Below, one piece after another: positions 11,850 through 22,512 of a stretch of 64,000 bases of DNA. This stretch comes from Saccopteryx bilineata. Lineage: Eukaryota > Chordata > Mammalia > Chiroptera > Emballonuridae. The position numbers and the translations under genes were made by a program. The notes below the pieces were generated by a model that saw only the letters and a list, made by a program, of their open reading frames with translations, was not told where the DNA came from and searched no databases. The DNA lies in contig NC_089490.1 in NCBI RefSeq assembly GCF_036850765.1, forward strand, positions 294,482,982 to 294,546,981. Direction: 5' to 3'. How positions within the stretch are numbered: position 1 is the first letter of the stretch; every line of letters starts with the position of its first letter.

Positions 11850-12600
11850 TTAAGCTTATTTATTGAGGTATACTTGAAAATAAAAATTATATAAATTTAA
11901 GATGTAAAACTTGATGTTTTGATATATGTAAAAATTATGAAATAATCACTACAATCAAGATAATTAGTATATCTACTATTCCATATACTTACAATCTGCT
12001 TCTGTGTGTATGTGTGTTAAGAATACTTAAGACATACCCTCTCTGTCAGTTTCAAATATAGAAAACAGTATTAACTATAGAAACCCTGTTACACATTAGA
12101 TCTCCTGAAATTATTCATCTTTCATAACTGAAATTACATGCCCCTGGACCAACTTCTGCCCATCTCACCCACTCACCCTGACTTTGGAAACTATCATTCT
12201 ATTGCCTGCTTCAATGAGATTCACTATTTTAATTTTTTAATTTATTTATTCATTTTAGAGAGGAGAGGGAGAGACAGAGAGAGAGAAGGGGGGAGGAGCA
12301 GGAAGCATCAACTCCCATATGTGCCTTGACCAGGCAAGCCCAGGGTTTCAAACCGGCGACCTCAGCACTTCCAGGTCAATGCTTTATCCCACTGTGCCAC
12401 CACAGGTCAGGCCCGAGATTCACTATTTTAAATTCCACATGTAATTGAGATCATACAGAACAATATGGCTATAAATAGCTCTGCAATAAACATAGAAGTG
12501 TAGATATCCTTGAAATACTGATTTTAATTCTTTTGGAAATATACTTAGAAGTGGAATTGCTAAATCATAAGAGACATCTATTTTTAAATTTTTTTGAAGA
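11850..12600 (-). mobile_element. Old L1 3' end (proximal part, interrupted)
   Basis: The plus-strand text TTTATTGAGGTATACTTG near 11862, then CACTACAATCAAGATAATTAG near 11948, is the antisense 3' UTR of an L1MA/MB-like element. ORF2 C-terminal coding follows (AGTGGAATTGCTAAATCATA near 12550). A SINE interrupts it at 12232-12414 and the full-length L1 at 12601. It resumes at 19091. Confidence 0.75.
12232..12414 (-). mobile_element. Short (type-C) SINE inside old L1
   Basis: The minus-strand head is at 12414 and the A-rich tail, seen as T-rich, is at about 12232-12250, with a GA-rich run beside it. The TSD gagattcactatttta is perfect at 12216-12231 and 12415-12430. Confidence 0.9.
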
Positions 12601-13538
12601 GATGGCAGTGGAATAGGCAGATGCACAGACTCCCAGCTCACACCACCAAACTGGATTACAAATTAATTTAGGAACAATCAGTGTGAAAAATGAACTCTGG
12701 ACTGCAAGAACAGCTCTCAAAAACCAAGGAGCAAAGAAGAAGCCACACTGAGCCTGGTAGGAAGTGCTGAGGAGCAGTGGGTTTTCCCTGCTTACAGAAA
12801 TGGGGGATGTGTGTGAGGCTGAGAGCCCAGAAGGGCTCTCACTCCAAGGAAAAGAGAAGAAAATATTGCTCACAGCCACTTGCCTGGGTACCTTAGAACG
12901 AGGTGTATTAAAAGGGCTGGGTTGTCTTCCAAAAGGAAAGGGGAGAGAGAGATGGTGAGGGGCAGAGGAATGCATGTGATAACCTGAGAAGCTGACTCAT
13001 CCAGTGCTGGAGGCAGCCATAGCTGGGGGAGGGGTTGATCCTTCCACAAAATACAAGACTAGAGTAGTTCCAGGTCACCCATCTCCAGACATCTCTCCAG
13101 CACCAATCAGTACAACAAGACACAGCTGAAAACAAGAAGTGGGGAGGAGGGGCAGTAACTCAGGTCTCCATGGAGATCTGAGATACACCTCCCCCTACAG
13201 AAGCTGAGAAAACACCATGCCCTGGAGAGAGTAACTGGCAGATCAGGCCTTCAGAGTTGCAGGCTATACCCATGGCATTCCAGGATAGTTTCAAATAAGC
13301 CCCCTGCTGAGATCAGTAAACAAGACTACCACCTATTAAGAAAACTGAGAAGAAAACGAATAAATCAAGACTTCAAAGACGCTCTACTAGAAAAGCCAAA
13401 TCCCACAGTGGATTACAAATAACAGCTGATGCCAACCCAAGAAGACCTAGAAATAACACAACTGAAAACTGGAGGCAGACAACACCAAGCCTAGACTCAA
13501 CCAGCTCTAAAAACAATATACCCAAACACACAGACATA
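12601..13538 (+). promoter_or_regulatory. L1 5' UTR (internal promoter region)
   Basis: This is the roughly 0.94 kb leader between the left TSD and the first ORF1-like ATG at 13539. It is richer in G and C than the flanks. In L1 elements this region holds the sense polymerase II promoter. Here that role is inferred from position only, and no individual binding site was verified. Frames at 12565-13135 on both strands are incidental. Confidence 0.6.
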
Positions 13539-14988
13539 ATGAGAAGACAGAGAAGTGCAATTCAAATGAAACCACAAGAGAAACCTCCAGGAAATGAACT
13601 GAGTGATATGGAAATAACCTAAACTTCCAGATGCAGAGTTTAAAGTAATGTTTGCAAGGATGCTTAGGTATCATAGAAAAACGATGTGTGGTCATTATGA
13701 ACACCTAAAAAATGAAATAACAAGTATAAAAAAGGACATTAAAATATTAAAAAAGAATCAGTTGGAGATGACAAAGAAAACCCCATCAGAAATGAAGACC
13801 ACAATGGAAGGAATTAAGAACAGGATAGAAGAAGCTGAGGATCAATTCAGCAAGTTGGAGGACAAGTTGAATGAAGGCATGGAAGCAGAGCAGAAAAAAT
13901 AAAAGAGACTCAAAAAGTCTGAGGAAACTCTAAGAGAGCTCTGTGACAACATGAAGAGAAATAACATCCATATCATAGGGGTTCCTGAAGAAGAAGAGAA
14001 AGAATAAGGGATAGAGACCTTGTTCAATCATATCATAGCTGAAAACTTCCCTAAATTAATGCAGGAAAAACTCTCACAAGTTCAAGAAGGACAAAGAAAT
14101 CCATTAAAGAGAAACCCAAAGAAATCTACACCAAGATACATCATAATTAAAATACCAAAGTTAAGTGATAAAAAGAAAATATTAAAAGCTGTTGGAGAAA
14201 AAAAGGCTATCACCTAAAAAAGAGCCCCATAAAGATGACATCTGAATTCTCAAAATAAACCAGGGGTCCCCAAACTACAACCTGTGGGCTGCATGCGGCC
14301 CCCTGAGGCAATGTATCTGGCCCCCGCCACACTTCCAGAAGGTGCACTTCTTTCATTGGTGGTCAGTGAGAGGAGCACAGGATGCAGATGCATCCTGGAG
14401 TACTGTATGTGGTGGCGCCACAAAGCACACCTTCACTCACATACAGTACTACTTCTAATGACATGGGACACACGTAAAATAGTTCTGGAAGCGCATCATA
14501 TCACTTGTTACAGCTAGCAGTGACAAATATGGAACTGGACATTTACCATCTCATTAGCCAAAAGCAGGCCCATGGTTCCCATTGAAATACTGGTCAGTTT
14601 GTTGATTTAAATTTACATGTTCTTTATTTTAAATATTATATTTGTTCCAATTTTGTTTTTTTACTTTAAAATAAGATATGTGCAGTGTGCATAGGGATTT
14701 GTTCATAGTTTTTTTTTATAGTTTGGTCCTCCAACGGTCTGAGGGACAGTGAACTGGCCTCCTGTGTAAAAGTTTGGGGACCTCTGACATATACACTTGA
14801 GGCCAGAAGAGAATGGCAAGAAATATTCAAAGTAATGCAGAACAAGAACCTATAACAAAGACTACTTTATACAAAAAGGCTATCATTTAAAATTGGAGGA
14901 GAAATAAAAAGCTTCCCAGACTAAAAAAATTCAAGGAATTTATTACAACCAAACCAATGCTGCAGGAAATGTTAAGGGGTCTGTTGAA
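13539..14988 (+). pseudogene. L1 ORF1 remnant (RNA-binding coiled-coil protein)
   Basis: ORF1p coats L1 RNA as a trimer. The likely start is ATG at 13539, with a frameshift before 13648. The frame at 13648-13902 encodes a Lys/Glu-rich heptad-like coiled coil (HLKNEITSIKKDIKILKK, then KLEDKLNEGMEAEQKK) that ends in a stop. The next part, at 14020-14217, retains the RNA-binding-domain stretch PRYIIIKIPKLSDKKKILKA. The hAT element at 14261-14786 splits the C-terminal domain, which resumes with LEARREWQEIFKVMQNKN-like coding from about 14796 and ends near 14988. Confidence 0.8.
14261..14786 (+). mobile_element. Non-autonomous hAT DNA transposon inside L1 ORF1
   Basis: Terminal inverted repeats are caggggtccccaaact at 14261-14276 and agtttggggacctctg at 14771-14786, matching at 15 of 16 positions when inverted. 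The likely 8 bp target duplication, aaataaac on the left (14253-14260) and acatatac on the right (14787-14794), has two differences. It has no transposase frame, so it would have needed a hAT transposase in trans. It lies in L1 ORF1 and is therefore younger than that L1. The frame at 14284-14517 is incidental. Confidence 0.88.
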
Positions 14989-15046
14989 AATGTATCAAAG
15001 TTGGAAAAGAATATTGCAAAAGAGGAATACAGCTTTAAAGAATAAA

Positions 15047-18000
15047 ATGGCAATAGACAACTACATATCAATAATAACCTTAAATGTAAATGGATTAAAT
15101 GATCCAATCAAAAGACATAGGGTAGCTGCATAGTTAAGAAAACAGGACCCGTACATATGCTGTCTATAAGAGACACACCTTAAAACAAAAGATGCACATA
15201 GACTGAAGGTAAAAGGATGGAAAAAAAATGTTTCATGCAAATGAAAATGACAAAAAATCTGGGGTAGCAATACTTATATCAGACAAAATGGACTTTAAAA
15301 CAGAGGCTATAATAAGAGATAAAGAATGCCACTACATAATGATAAAGGGAGCAATACAACAGGAAGATATAACCATTATAAATATCTACACATGTAATAT
15401 AGAAGCACCTAAATATATAAAGCAGACTTTGTAGGATATAAAGGGTGAGATCAACACCAGTACTATAATAGTAGGGGATTTCAATATCCCATTAACAGCA
15501 CTAGATAGATCCCCAAGAAAGAAAATTAACAAAGAAACAGCAGACTTAAAGGACACACTAGATTGACTTGATTTAATAGATATCTTTAGAACCTTTCACC
15601 CTAAAGTAGCAGAATATACATTCTTTTCAAGTGCTCATGGTACATTCTCTAGGATAGACCACATGTTAGGGCACAAAAGTGGTTCAACAAATTTAAGAAG
15701 ATTGAAATCATATTAAGCATTTTCTCTGATCAAAATGGTATGAAAGTAGAAATCAACCACAACATAAAAACTCAAAAATACTCAAACACATGGAAACAAA
15801 ATAGTGGGTTGGTAAATAATGAATGGGTTTACAATGAAATCAAAGAAGAAATTAAAAAAAATTCCTAGAAACAAATGATAATGAGCATACAACTCAAAAT
15901 TTATGGGAGACAGCAAAAGCAGTACTGAGAGGGAAGTTCATAGCACTTAACCCTGCATCTAAAAGAACTAGAAAAAGAACAGCAAGCCACAGAGGTAGTA
16001 GAAGGAAGGAAATAATACAGATAAGAGAGAAAATAAATGATATAGAGGCTAAAGAAACAATATAGAGAATCGATAAAAGCAGGAGCTGGTTCTGTGAAAA
16101 GGTAAAAATGATTGATGAACCTTTAACTAGACTCACCAAGAAAAAAGGAGAGAGGACTCAAATAAATAAAATTAGAAAAGAGAGTGGAGAAATAACAACT
16201 TACACAAGAGGAATACAAAATATTGTAAGAAATTACTATGAAGAACTGTATGCCAAAAAACTAGACAACTTAGATGAAATGTACAAATTCCTTGAAACAT
16301 ACAACCTTCCAAAAATGTATCTGAAAGAATCAGAAAACCTAAACAGACCGATCACAACAAATGAAATCGAAACAGTTATCAAAAATCTCCCAACAAACAA
16401 AATTCCTGGGCCTGATGGCTTCACTGGTGAATTCTACCAAATATTCAAAGAAGAATTAACTCCTATCCTTCTCAAGCTATTTCAAAAAATTCAAGAGGAA
16501 GGAAGACTTTCAAGCTCCTTTTTGTGAGACGAGCATAATTCTGATGTCAAAACCTGGCAAAGATAATACAAAGAAAGAAAATTATAGGCCAATATCCCTG
16601 ATAAATATAGATGCTAAAATCCTCAACAAAATATTAGCAAGCCAAATCCAGTAAGATATGAAAAAAATCATACACCATGATCAAGTGGGATTTATTCTGG
16701 GGAGGCAAGGCTGGTACAATAATTGTAAATCAATCAATGTGATTCATCTCATAAACAAAAAGAAGGAGAAAAACCACATGACAAATTCAATAGATGCAGA
16801 AAAAGCATTTGATAAAATCCAGCACCCATTCATGATCAAAACTCTCAGCAAAGTGGGAATACAGGGAACATACCTCAACATGATAAAGGCCATCTATGAC
16901 AAACCCACAGCCAACATTATACTCAATGGGAAAAAATAAAAGCAATCCCCTTAAGATCAGGAGCAAGGCAAGGGTGCCCCCTTTCACCACTCTTATTTAA
17001 CATAGTCCTGGAAGTCCTAGCCACAGCAATCAGACAGGAAGAAGAAATAAAAGACATCCAAATTGGAAAAGAAGAAGTAAAACTATTATTATTTGCAGAT
17101 GATATGATATTGTATATAGAAAACCCTAAAGTTTCAGTCAAAAAACTACTGGACCTAATAAATGAAATCAGCAAGGTGGCAGGATATAAAATTAATACTC
17201 CAAAATCAGAGACATTTTTATATGCCAACAATTAACAGGTCAGAAAGAGAAATTAAGGAAACAATCCCCTTCACTATTGCAACCAAAAAAAATAAAGTAA
17301 CTAGGAGTAAATTTAACCAAGGAGATTAAAGACTTGTACTCAGAAAATTATAAAACATTGATAAAAGAAATCAAGAAAGATACAAACAAGTGGAAGCATA
17401 TACTGTGCTCATGGTTAAGAAGAATATATATCATTAAAATGTCTATATTACCCAAAGCAATTTATAAATTCAATGCAATACCGATTAAAATAACAATGAC
17501 ATACTTCAAAGATATATAACACATATTCCAAAAATTTATATGAACTAGAAAAGAACATGAGTAGCCTCAGCAATCTTGAAAAGAACAAAGCGGGAGGTAT
17601 CACACTTCCCGATATCAAGTTATACTACAAGGCCATTGTACTCAAAACAGCCTGGCATAAGAACAGGCATATAGATCAATGGAACAGAACTGAGAACCCA
17701 GAAATAAACCCACAGCTTTATGGACATCCGATATTTGACAAAGGAGGTAAGAGCATACAATGGAGTAAAGACAGCCTTTTTAATAAATGGTGTTGAAAAA
17801 TTGGACATCTACCTGCAAAAAAATGAAACTTGACCACCAATTTACACCATTCACAAAAATAAACTCAAAATGGATAAAAGACTTAAATGTAAGTCGTGAA
17901 ATCATAAGCATCTTAGAAGAAAACATAGGCAATAAGCTCTCCGACATCTCTTGCAGCAATATATTTGCTGACTTATCTCCAAGGGCAAGTGAAATAAAAG

Positions 18001-18837
18001 ACAGGATAAACAAATGGGACTATATCAAACTAAAAAGCTTTTGCACAGCTAAAGACAATAAGAACAGAATAAAAAGACAAACTATACAATGGGAGAACAT
18101 ATTCGACAATACGTTTGATAAAGGGTTAATAATCAAACTTTATAAAAAACTTGTAAAACTCAACACCAGGATGACAAACAATCCAATCCAAAAATGGGCA
18201 AAAGAAATGAATAGATGCTTCTCTAAAAAGGACATACAGATGGCCAATAGGCATATAAAAAAATGTTCAACATCACTAATCATTAGAGAAACGCAAATTA
18301 AAACCTATCATTAGAGAAATGCAAATTAAAACCGCAATGAGATATCACCTTACACCAATCAGAATGGCGCTCATCAACAAAACAACACAGAATAAGTGCT
18401 GATAAGGATTTGGAGAATAAGGAACCCTCCTGCATTGCTGGTAGGAGTGCAGACTGGTGCAGCCACTGTGGAAAACAGTATGGAGATTCCTCAAAAAATT
18501 AAAAATCGAACTGCCTTTTGATTCAGCTATCCCACTTTTAGGAATATATCCTAAGAACACCATAACACTGTTCCAAAAGGAGAAATGCACCCCCATGTTT
18601 ATGGCAGCATTGTTCACAATAGCGAAGATCTGGAAACAGCCCAAGTGTCCATCAGTAGACAAGTGGATTAAAAAGCTTTGGTACATATGTACTATGGAAT
18701 ACTACTCAGACATAAGAAATGATGACATCTGGTCATTTACAATAACATGGATGAAATTTGATAACATTGTACTGAGTGAAATAAGTAAATCAGAAAAAAC
18801 TAAGAACTATATGATTCCATACATAGATGGGACATAA
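15047..18837 (+). pseudogene. L1 ORF2 remnant (endonuclease / reverse transcriptase)
   Basis: ORF2p nicks target DNA and reverse-transcribes L1 RNA. The frame opens with an ATG at 15047 and endonuclease text (ITLNVNGLNDPIKRHR), but it has in-frame stops at 15131 and 15167. Endonuclease sequence continues to about 15720 (VGDFNIPLTALDRS, then SRIDHMLGHK). Reverse transcriptase runs from about 16108 (NKIPGPDGFTGEFYQ) to 17300, with the catalytic FADD box at 17092-17103. The C-terminal domain runs to the stop at 18835-18837. Several frameshifts occur, including one from a 28 bp tandem duplication at 18279-18334. Confidence 0.88.
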
Positions 18838-19090
18838 GAATGAGACTCGGAGACATGGACAAGAGTGTGGGGGTTACTGGGGGGGAGGGGGGGAAGGGGA
18901 GAAGAGTGAAGGGGGGAGGGCAAGGGTACAAAGAAAACCAGACAGAAGGTGTCGGAAGACAATTTGACTTTGGGTGAAAGGTATGCAACATAATCAAATA
19001 TCAAAATAATCTGGACATGTTTTCTCTGAACATATGTACCCTGATTTATCAATGTCACGCCATTAAAATTAATAATAAAAAAATTCAAAA
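18838..19090 (+). other. L1 3' UTR with G-rich tract
   Basis: A purine/G-rich stretch at 18870-18925 with repeated G runs is followed by ATGTACCCTGATTTATCAAT near 19034 and an A-rich end. The same layout occurs at 54163-54442, so the two L1s are related lineages. G runs in an L1 3' UTR could form quadruplexes; that is inference. Confidence 0.75.
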
Positions 19091-19459
19091 AAATTTTTGA
19101 AGAACCTCTGTAATGTTTCCATAATAAATGCAGAAATTTACACTCTTACCAACAGGCTATACAGATTCCTTTTTCTCTGTATCCTCACCAACACTGTTTA
19201 TCTTTTATCTTTTTGGTTATAATCATTATAACAGGTTTGCGTAATATTTCTTTGGGGTTTTCATTTGAATTTCCCTGATAATTAGTAATACTGAGCTTCT
19301 TTTCATGTACCTTTTGACCAGCTCTATGTCTTCATTTGAGAAGTATCTATTCAGGCCCTTTGCCTATTTGTTAAATTTGGTTATTTTTTTTCCTTGCTAT
19401 TGAATTATATGAGTTCTTCATGCAGTTGGGATATTAGCCCTTAATGGAGATACAGTTTG

Positions 19460-19462
<3 letters not shown>

Positions 19463-19518
<56 letters not shown>
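19463..19518. repeat. (AT)28 microsatellite
   Basis: Uninterrupted AT dinucleotides, 56 bp, within antisense L1 ORF2 where other copies have a short AAATATTTT-like seed. Length is likely polymorphic. Confidence 0.95.
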
Positions 19519-19521
<3 letters not shown>

Positions 19522-20261
19522 CTCCCAATCTTAGTTTGCCAATTCACTCTGTTGATTGTTTTCAGGGTGGTGCAGTGCTTTTTAGTCTATAATCCAACTT
19601 GTATTTTTGTTTGTTTGTTTGTTTCCTGTGCTTTTGTGTTTTATTAAAAAACTCATTGCCAAGACCAATGTCAGGAAGCTCTTTCCTTGTATTTTAGCAA
19701 TTTTATGGCTTCAAATCTACATTTAAGACTTTAATTTGTTTTGAGTTTATTTTTGTACATGGTATAAGTTGTGTCCAATTTCACTCTTCTTTAGGTGCGT
19801 ATCCAGTTTTATCTACATAATTTCTGGCAGGCCAACACTGGTGCATGGATTGGAGGTTGTAAACCACTGATATACACCTTTATTGAAATACTCTCCTTTT
19901 CCCATTGTATGTTTTTGACACCTTTATTGAAGATAAGTTGATTTTGGAAACATAAATTTATTTCTGGTCTCTATTCTGATCCATTGGCTTGTAGTTTGTT
20001 TTTATGCAAGGACCATACTTTTTTGATTATTGTAACTTTGTAATACATTTTAAAATCAGGAAGTGTGATGTCTTCAGCTTTGTTCTTCTTGCTCAAGATT
20101 GCTTTGGATATTGGGAGTCTTTTGTGATTCCATATAAATTTTAGATTTTTTTCCATTTCTGTAAAAGTGTCATTGGTATTGTATAGTATGGACATTTTAA
20201 ACATACTAATGTCTCTAGTCCATGAACATTCAATTTCATTTGAATCCAATTTATGTGTTTT

Positions 20262-20436
20262 ATCTGAGTGAGTGGAAGGGAGAGAGAGAAGCATAGACTC
20301 ATTGTTCCACTTAATTGTGCCTCTGATTGCTTCTCATATGTGCCCTGACTGGGGCTCAAACAGCTACCTCAAGGCTGAGCCAGTGCCCTCAGGCACTTTG
20401 GGATGACTCTCTATTCACTGCAGCACCAGCCAAAGC
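20262..20436 (-). mobile_element. Decayed tRNA-headed SINE
   Basis: The minus-strand head GCTTTGGCTGGTGCTGCAG is at 20436, followed by CCAGTCAGGGCACATATGAG near 20350 and a weak tail near 20262. It is much more diverged than the other copies, and no clean TSD was found. Confidence 0.6.
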
Positions 20437-20578
20437 TTACATTTTTACTTTATAATTTTCAAGGTATAAGCATTTAATCTCTTTGGTTAAGTTTATTCCT
20501 ATTATATTTTTTGCTTTTGTGAATAAACCTTTTTTTTTGGCTAGGTCATTATTTTTGTATAAAAATACAAGTAACTAA

Positions 20579-20765
20579 CTTTTTTCTTTATTTTTATTGA
20601 GGTATAATTGCCATATATTAGTTTCAGGAGTACAGCACAATAATTCATTATTTGTATACATTACGAAATGATCACCAGAGTAAGTCCAGTTAACATTAAT
20701 TCCCACACATTCTTGTTTAAATAGTTTACTGTTGTTGTAGAGAAATAAATTGGACTTTTTCTTTA
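20579..20765 (-). mobile_element. Old L1 3' UTR fragment
   Basis: The plus-strand text TTTATTGAGGTATAATTG near 20591, then GTTTCAGGAGTACAGCACA near 20621, is the antisense end of an L1MA/MB-like element, preceded by a T-rich remnant of its A tail at about 20580-20595. It is distinct from the L1 just upstream because a second 3' end begins here. Confidence 0.65.
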
Positions 20766-20969
20766 ACTCCAAATTGATTTTAAATCAAGGTTATAATTTT
20801 ACAAGAAATATATTTATTATGCTTTCAAATTTATTGAAATTGAGATGCAGATAATACTTTACAGTAAATTTTCAGTTCATCTATGGAATTTTGTCTTCTT
20901 TATTTACCTATTTAACAGATCTATTTTCTAGCAGATTTCTACAGTGATAAGGATCACATTACCCCAATC

Positions 20970-21018
20970 CTAAAATATATACTTTCTGGCCTTTTACAGA
21001 AAGTTTATGCTGACCTCG
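20970..21018 (+). mobile_element. hAT fossil, terminal piece
   Basis: CCTAAAATATATACTTTCTG, then GGCCTTTTACAGAAAG and TTATGCTGACC, matches the 3' end of the family seen at 1745-1925. The piece is short and diverged. Confidence 0.45.
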
Positions 21019-21020
21019 TA

Positions 21021-22125
21021 TTAAAGGATTTATAGAAATTTTAATTATTATTACTTTATTGTATGTATTTTAGTGTCTTCTCTTTGAATTTTATGGTAGA
21101 TTAAAATTTATCAGCACATGATGTTATTTTGTTTGCTGTCTATTTTAATTACTATAACTCATTTCATTTTTTTCTAATATTAAACATTTTCTAATATTAA
21201 TTAATTAAACATAATTAATTAATCAAAATTAATTTTAAAATTAATATTGATTTCATTGTTACAACTATTCCTCTATCTTTTCTTTCCAATTATACACATC
21301 AGAAACCAGAAACCTGAGTGTTCTTTTGGATACATTGCCCTCCTACATACTGCAATTTATTATTTCCAAATCTATTAAATAAATAATGTTGAGTTACACT
21401 ATGTTTTGGTAATGAATAATAACATTGTGTGAAGCCTTAATTCCCTATATTGGATACTTTTCAATATATTAGGTAGTTATTATATTCCTAACAAATCTGC
21501 AATTGGTACATTACATTCCTGCTATCATCCAAAATTTTATACATTTCAGTCCTTTCCTTTTTTTTTGCCATTATCTTGCGTACTTTCTTGTTTCTTCCAA
21601 ACACAAAAATTTTCTTCAATTTTCTCTCTACAGAAAAGTCTTTTCCATATTTTGACATATATGATGGGTGTTTCTTCTTCCCAGAAAACCCACTCTCCTC
21701 TACAACTCACTCAAACTTCTGCATAAGCATTAGTTCCTCTGAAAAGTTTTTTTTCTTAATATAAAATAAATTTTCTTCCTCACTTCCATTCTCTTATACA
21801 GTACTGTACATTTTTATGGAGAGCATTTATCACAAATACATGACGCTATGAGATACTATGTTTTTCTCCTCACTATTGTCTACACTCCAGGAGGACAGGA
21901 ACCAAATTCCATAATACAGACTCAGTACTAAACCTGAATGCATAAGCAATTTGCTCAAGGTAGAAACTGAAATATTTTTATTGAAGAATGTTGATTTTGC
22001 ATATAAATATTTAAAGTATTATTACTTTTAATAGCAAAATGATATAAAATAAAACCTCAGTATAAAAATTGGGGAAGGATAAATAAATTAAAATTTATTC
22101 ATAGGATTGAATTCTAGTCATTTAT
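21021..22125. other. Unannotated AT-rich intergenic DNA
   Basis: No gene or repeat recognised. A local AATTAATTAA-rich patch lies at 21176-21250. Confidence 0.5.
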
Positions 22126-22140
22126 TATGCACAGTCTTTT

Positions 22141-22497
22141 TTTTTTTTCTAAAGCTGGAAACGGGGAGGCAGACAGATTCCTGCCTGCGCCCTACTAAGA
22201 TCCACCCGGCATGCACACCAGGAGCAATGCTCTGCCCACCTGGGACGTCGCTCTGTTATAACCAGAGCCATTCTAGCACCTGAGGCAGAGGCCATGGAGC
22301 CATCCTCAGTGCCCGGGCCAACTTTGCTCCAATGGAGCCTCGGCTGTGGGAAGGGAAGAGAGAGACAGAGAGGAAGGAGAAGGGGGAGGGGTGGAGAAGC
22401 AGATGGGCGCATCTCCTGTGTGCACTGACCAGGAATCAAACCCAGGACTCCTGCAAACCAGGCCAACGCTGTACCACAGATCCAACTGGCCAGGGTC
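22141..22497 (-). mobile_element. Rhin-1-type SINE (older copy)
   Basis: A minus-strand element with CCTGGCCAGTTGGATC head, the B-box remnant GGTTTGATTCC, the usual GC-rich body and a T run (22137-22149) representing the A tail. The TSD tatgcacagtctttt is perfect at 22126-22140 and 22498-22512. Confidence 0.9.
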
Positions 22498-22512
22498 TAT
22501 GCACAGTCTTTT

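Larger units (their letters stand above)
12601..19090 (+). mobile_element. Full-length LINE-1 (decayed), with internal hAT insertion
   Basis: The element has a 5' UTR (12601 to about 13538, opening with GATGGCAGTGGAATAGGCAG), ORF1, a short spacer, ORF2, and a 3' UTR with a G/A tract (18870-18925) and A-rich end (about 19070-19090). Without the 526 bp hAT insert it is about 5.96 kb, a normal full length. Its TSD, aaatttttt with two extra Ts on the left followed by gaaga, lies at 12586-12600 and 19091-19103, inside an older antisense L1. Several stops and frameshifts make it inactive. It is clearly older than the 51 kb L1. Confidence 0.9.
19091..20578 (-). mobile_element. Old L1 ORF2 (distal part of the 11.85 kb element)
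   Basis: The antisense L1 resumes exactly after the inserted full-length L1, with ACTCTTACCAACAGGCTATA near 19142 and CAGGCCCTTTGCCTATTTGT near 19352. It carries an (AT)28 run at 19463-19518 and a decayed SINE at 20262-20436. The reverse-strand frame at 19971-20294 keeps recognisable L1 ORF2 text ([15 protein letters not shown]). A short foreign patch near 19830-19875 is unexplained. Confidence 0.75.
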
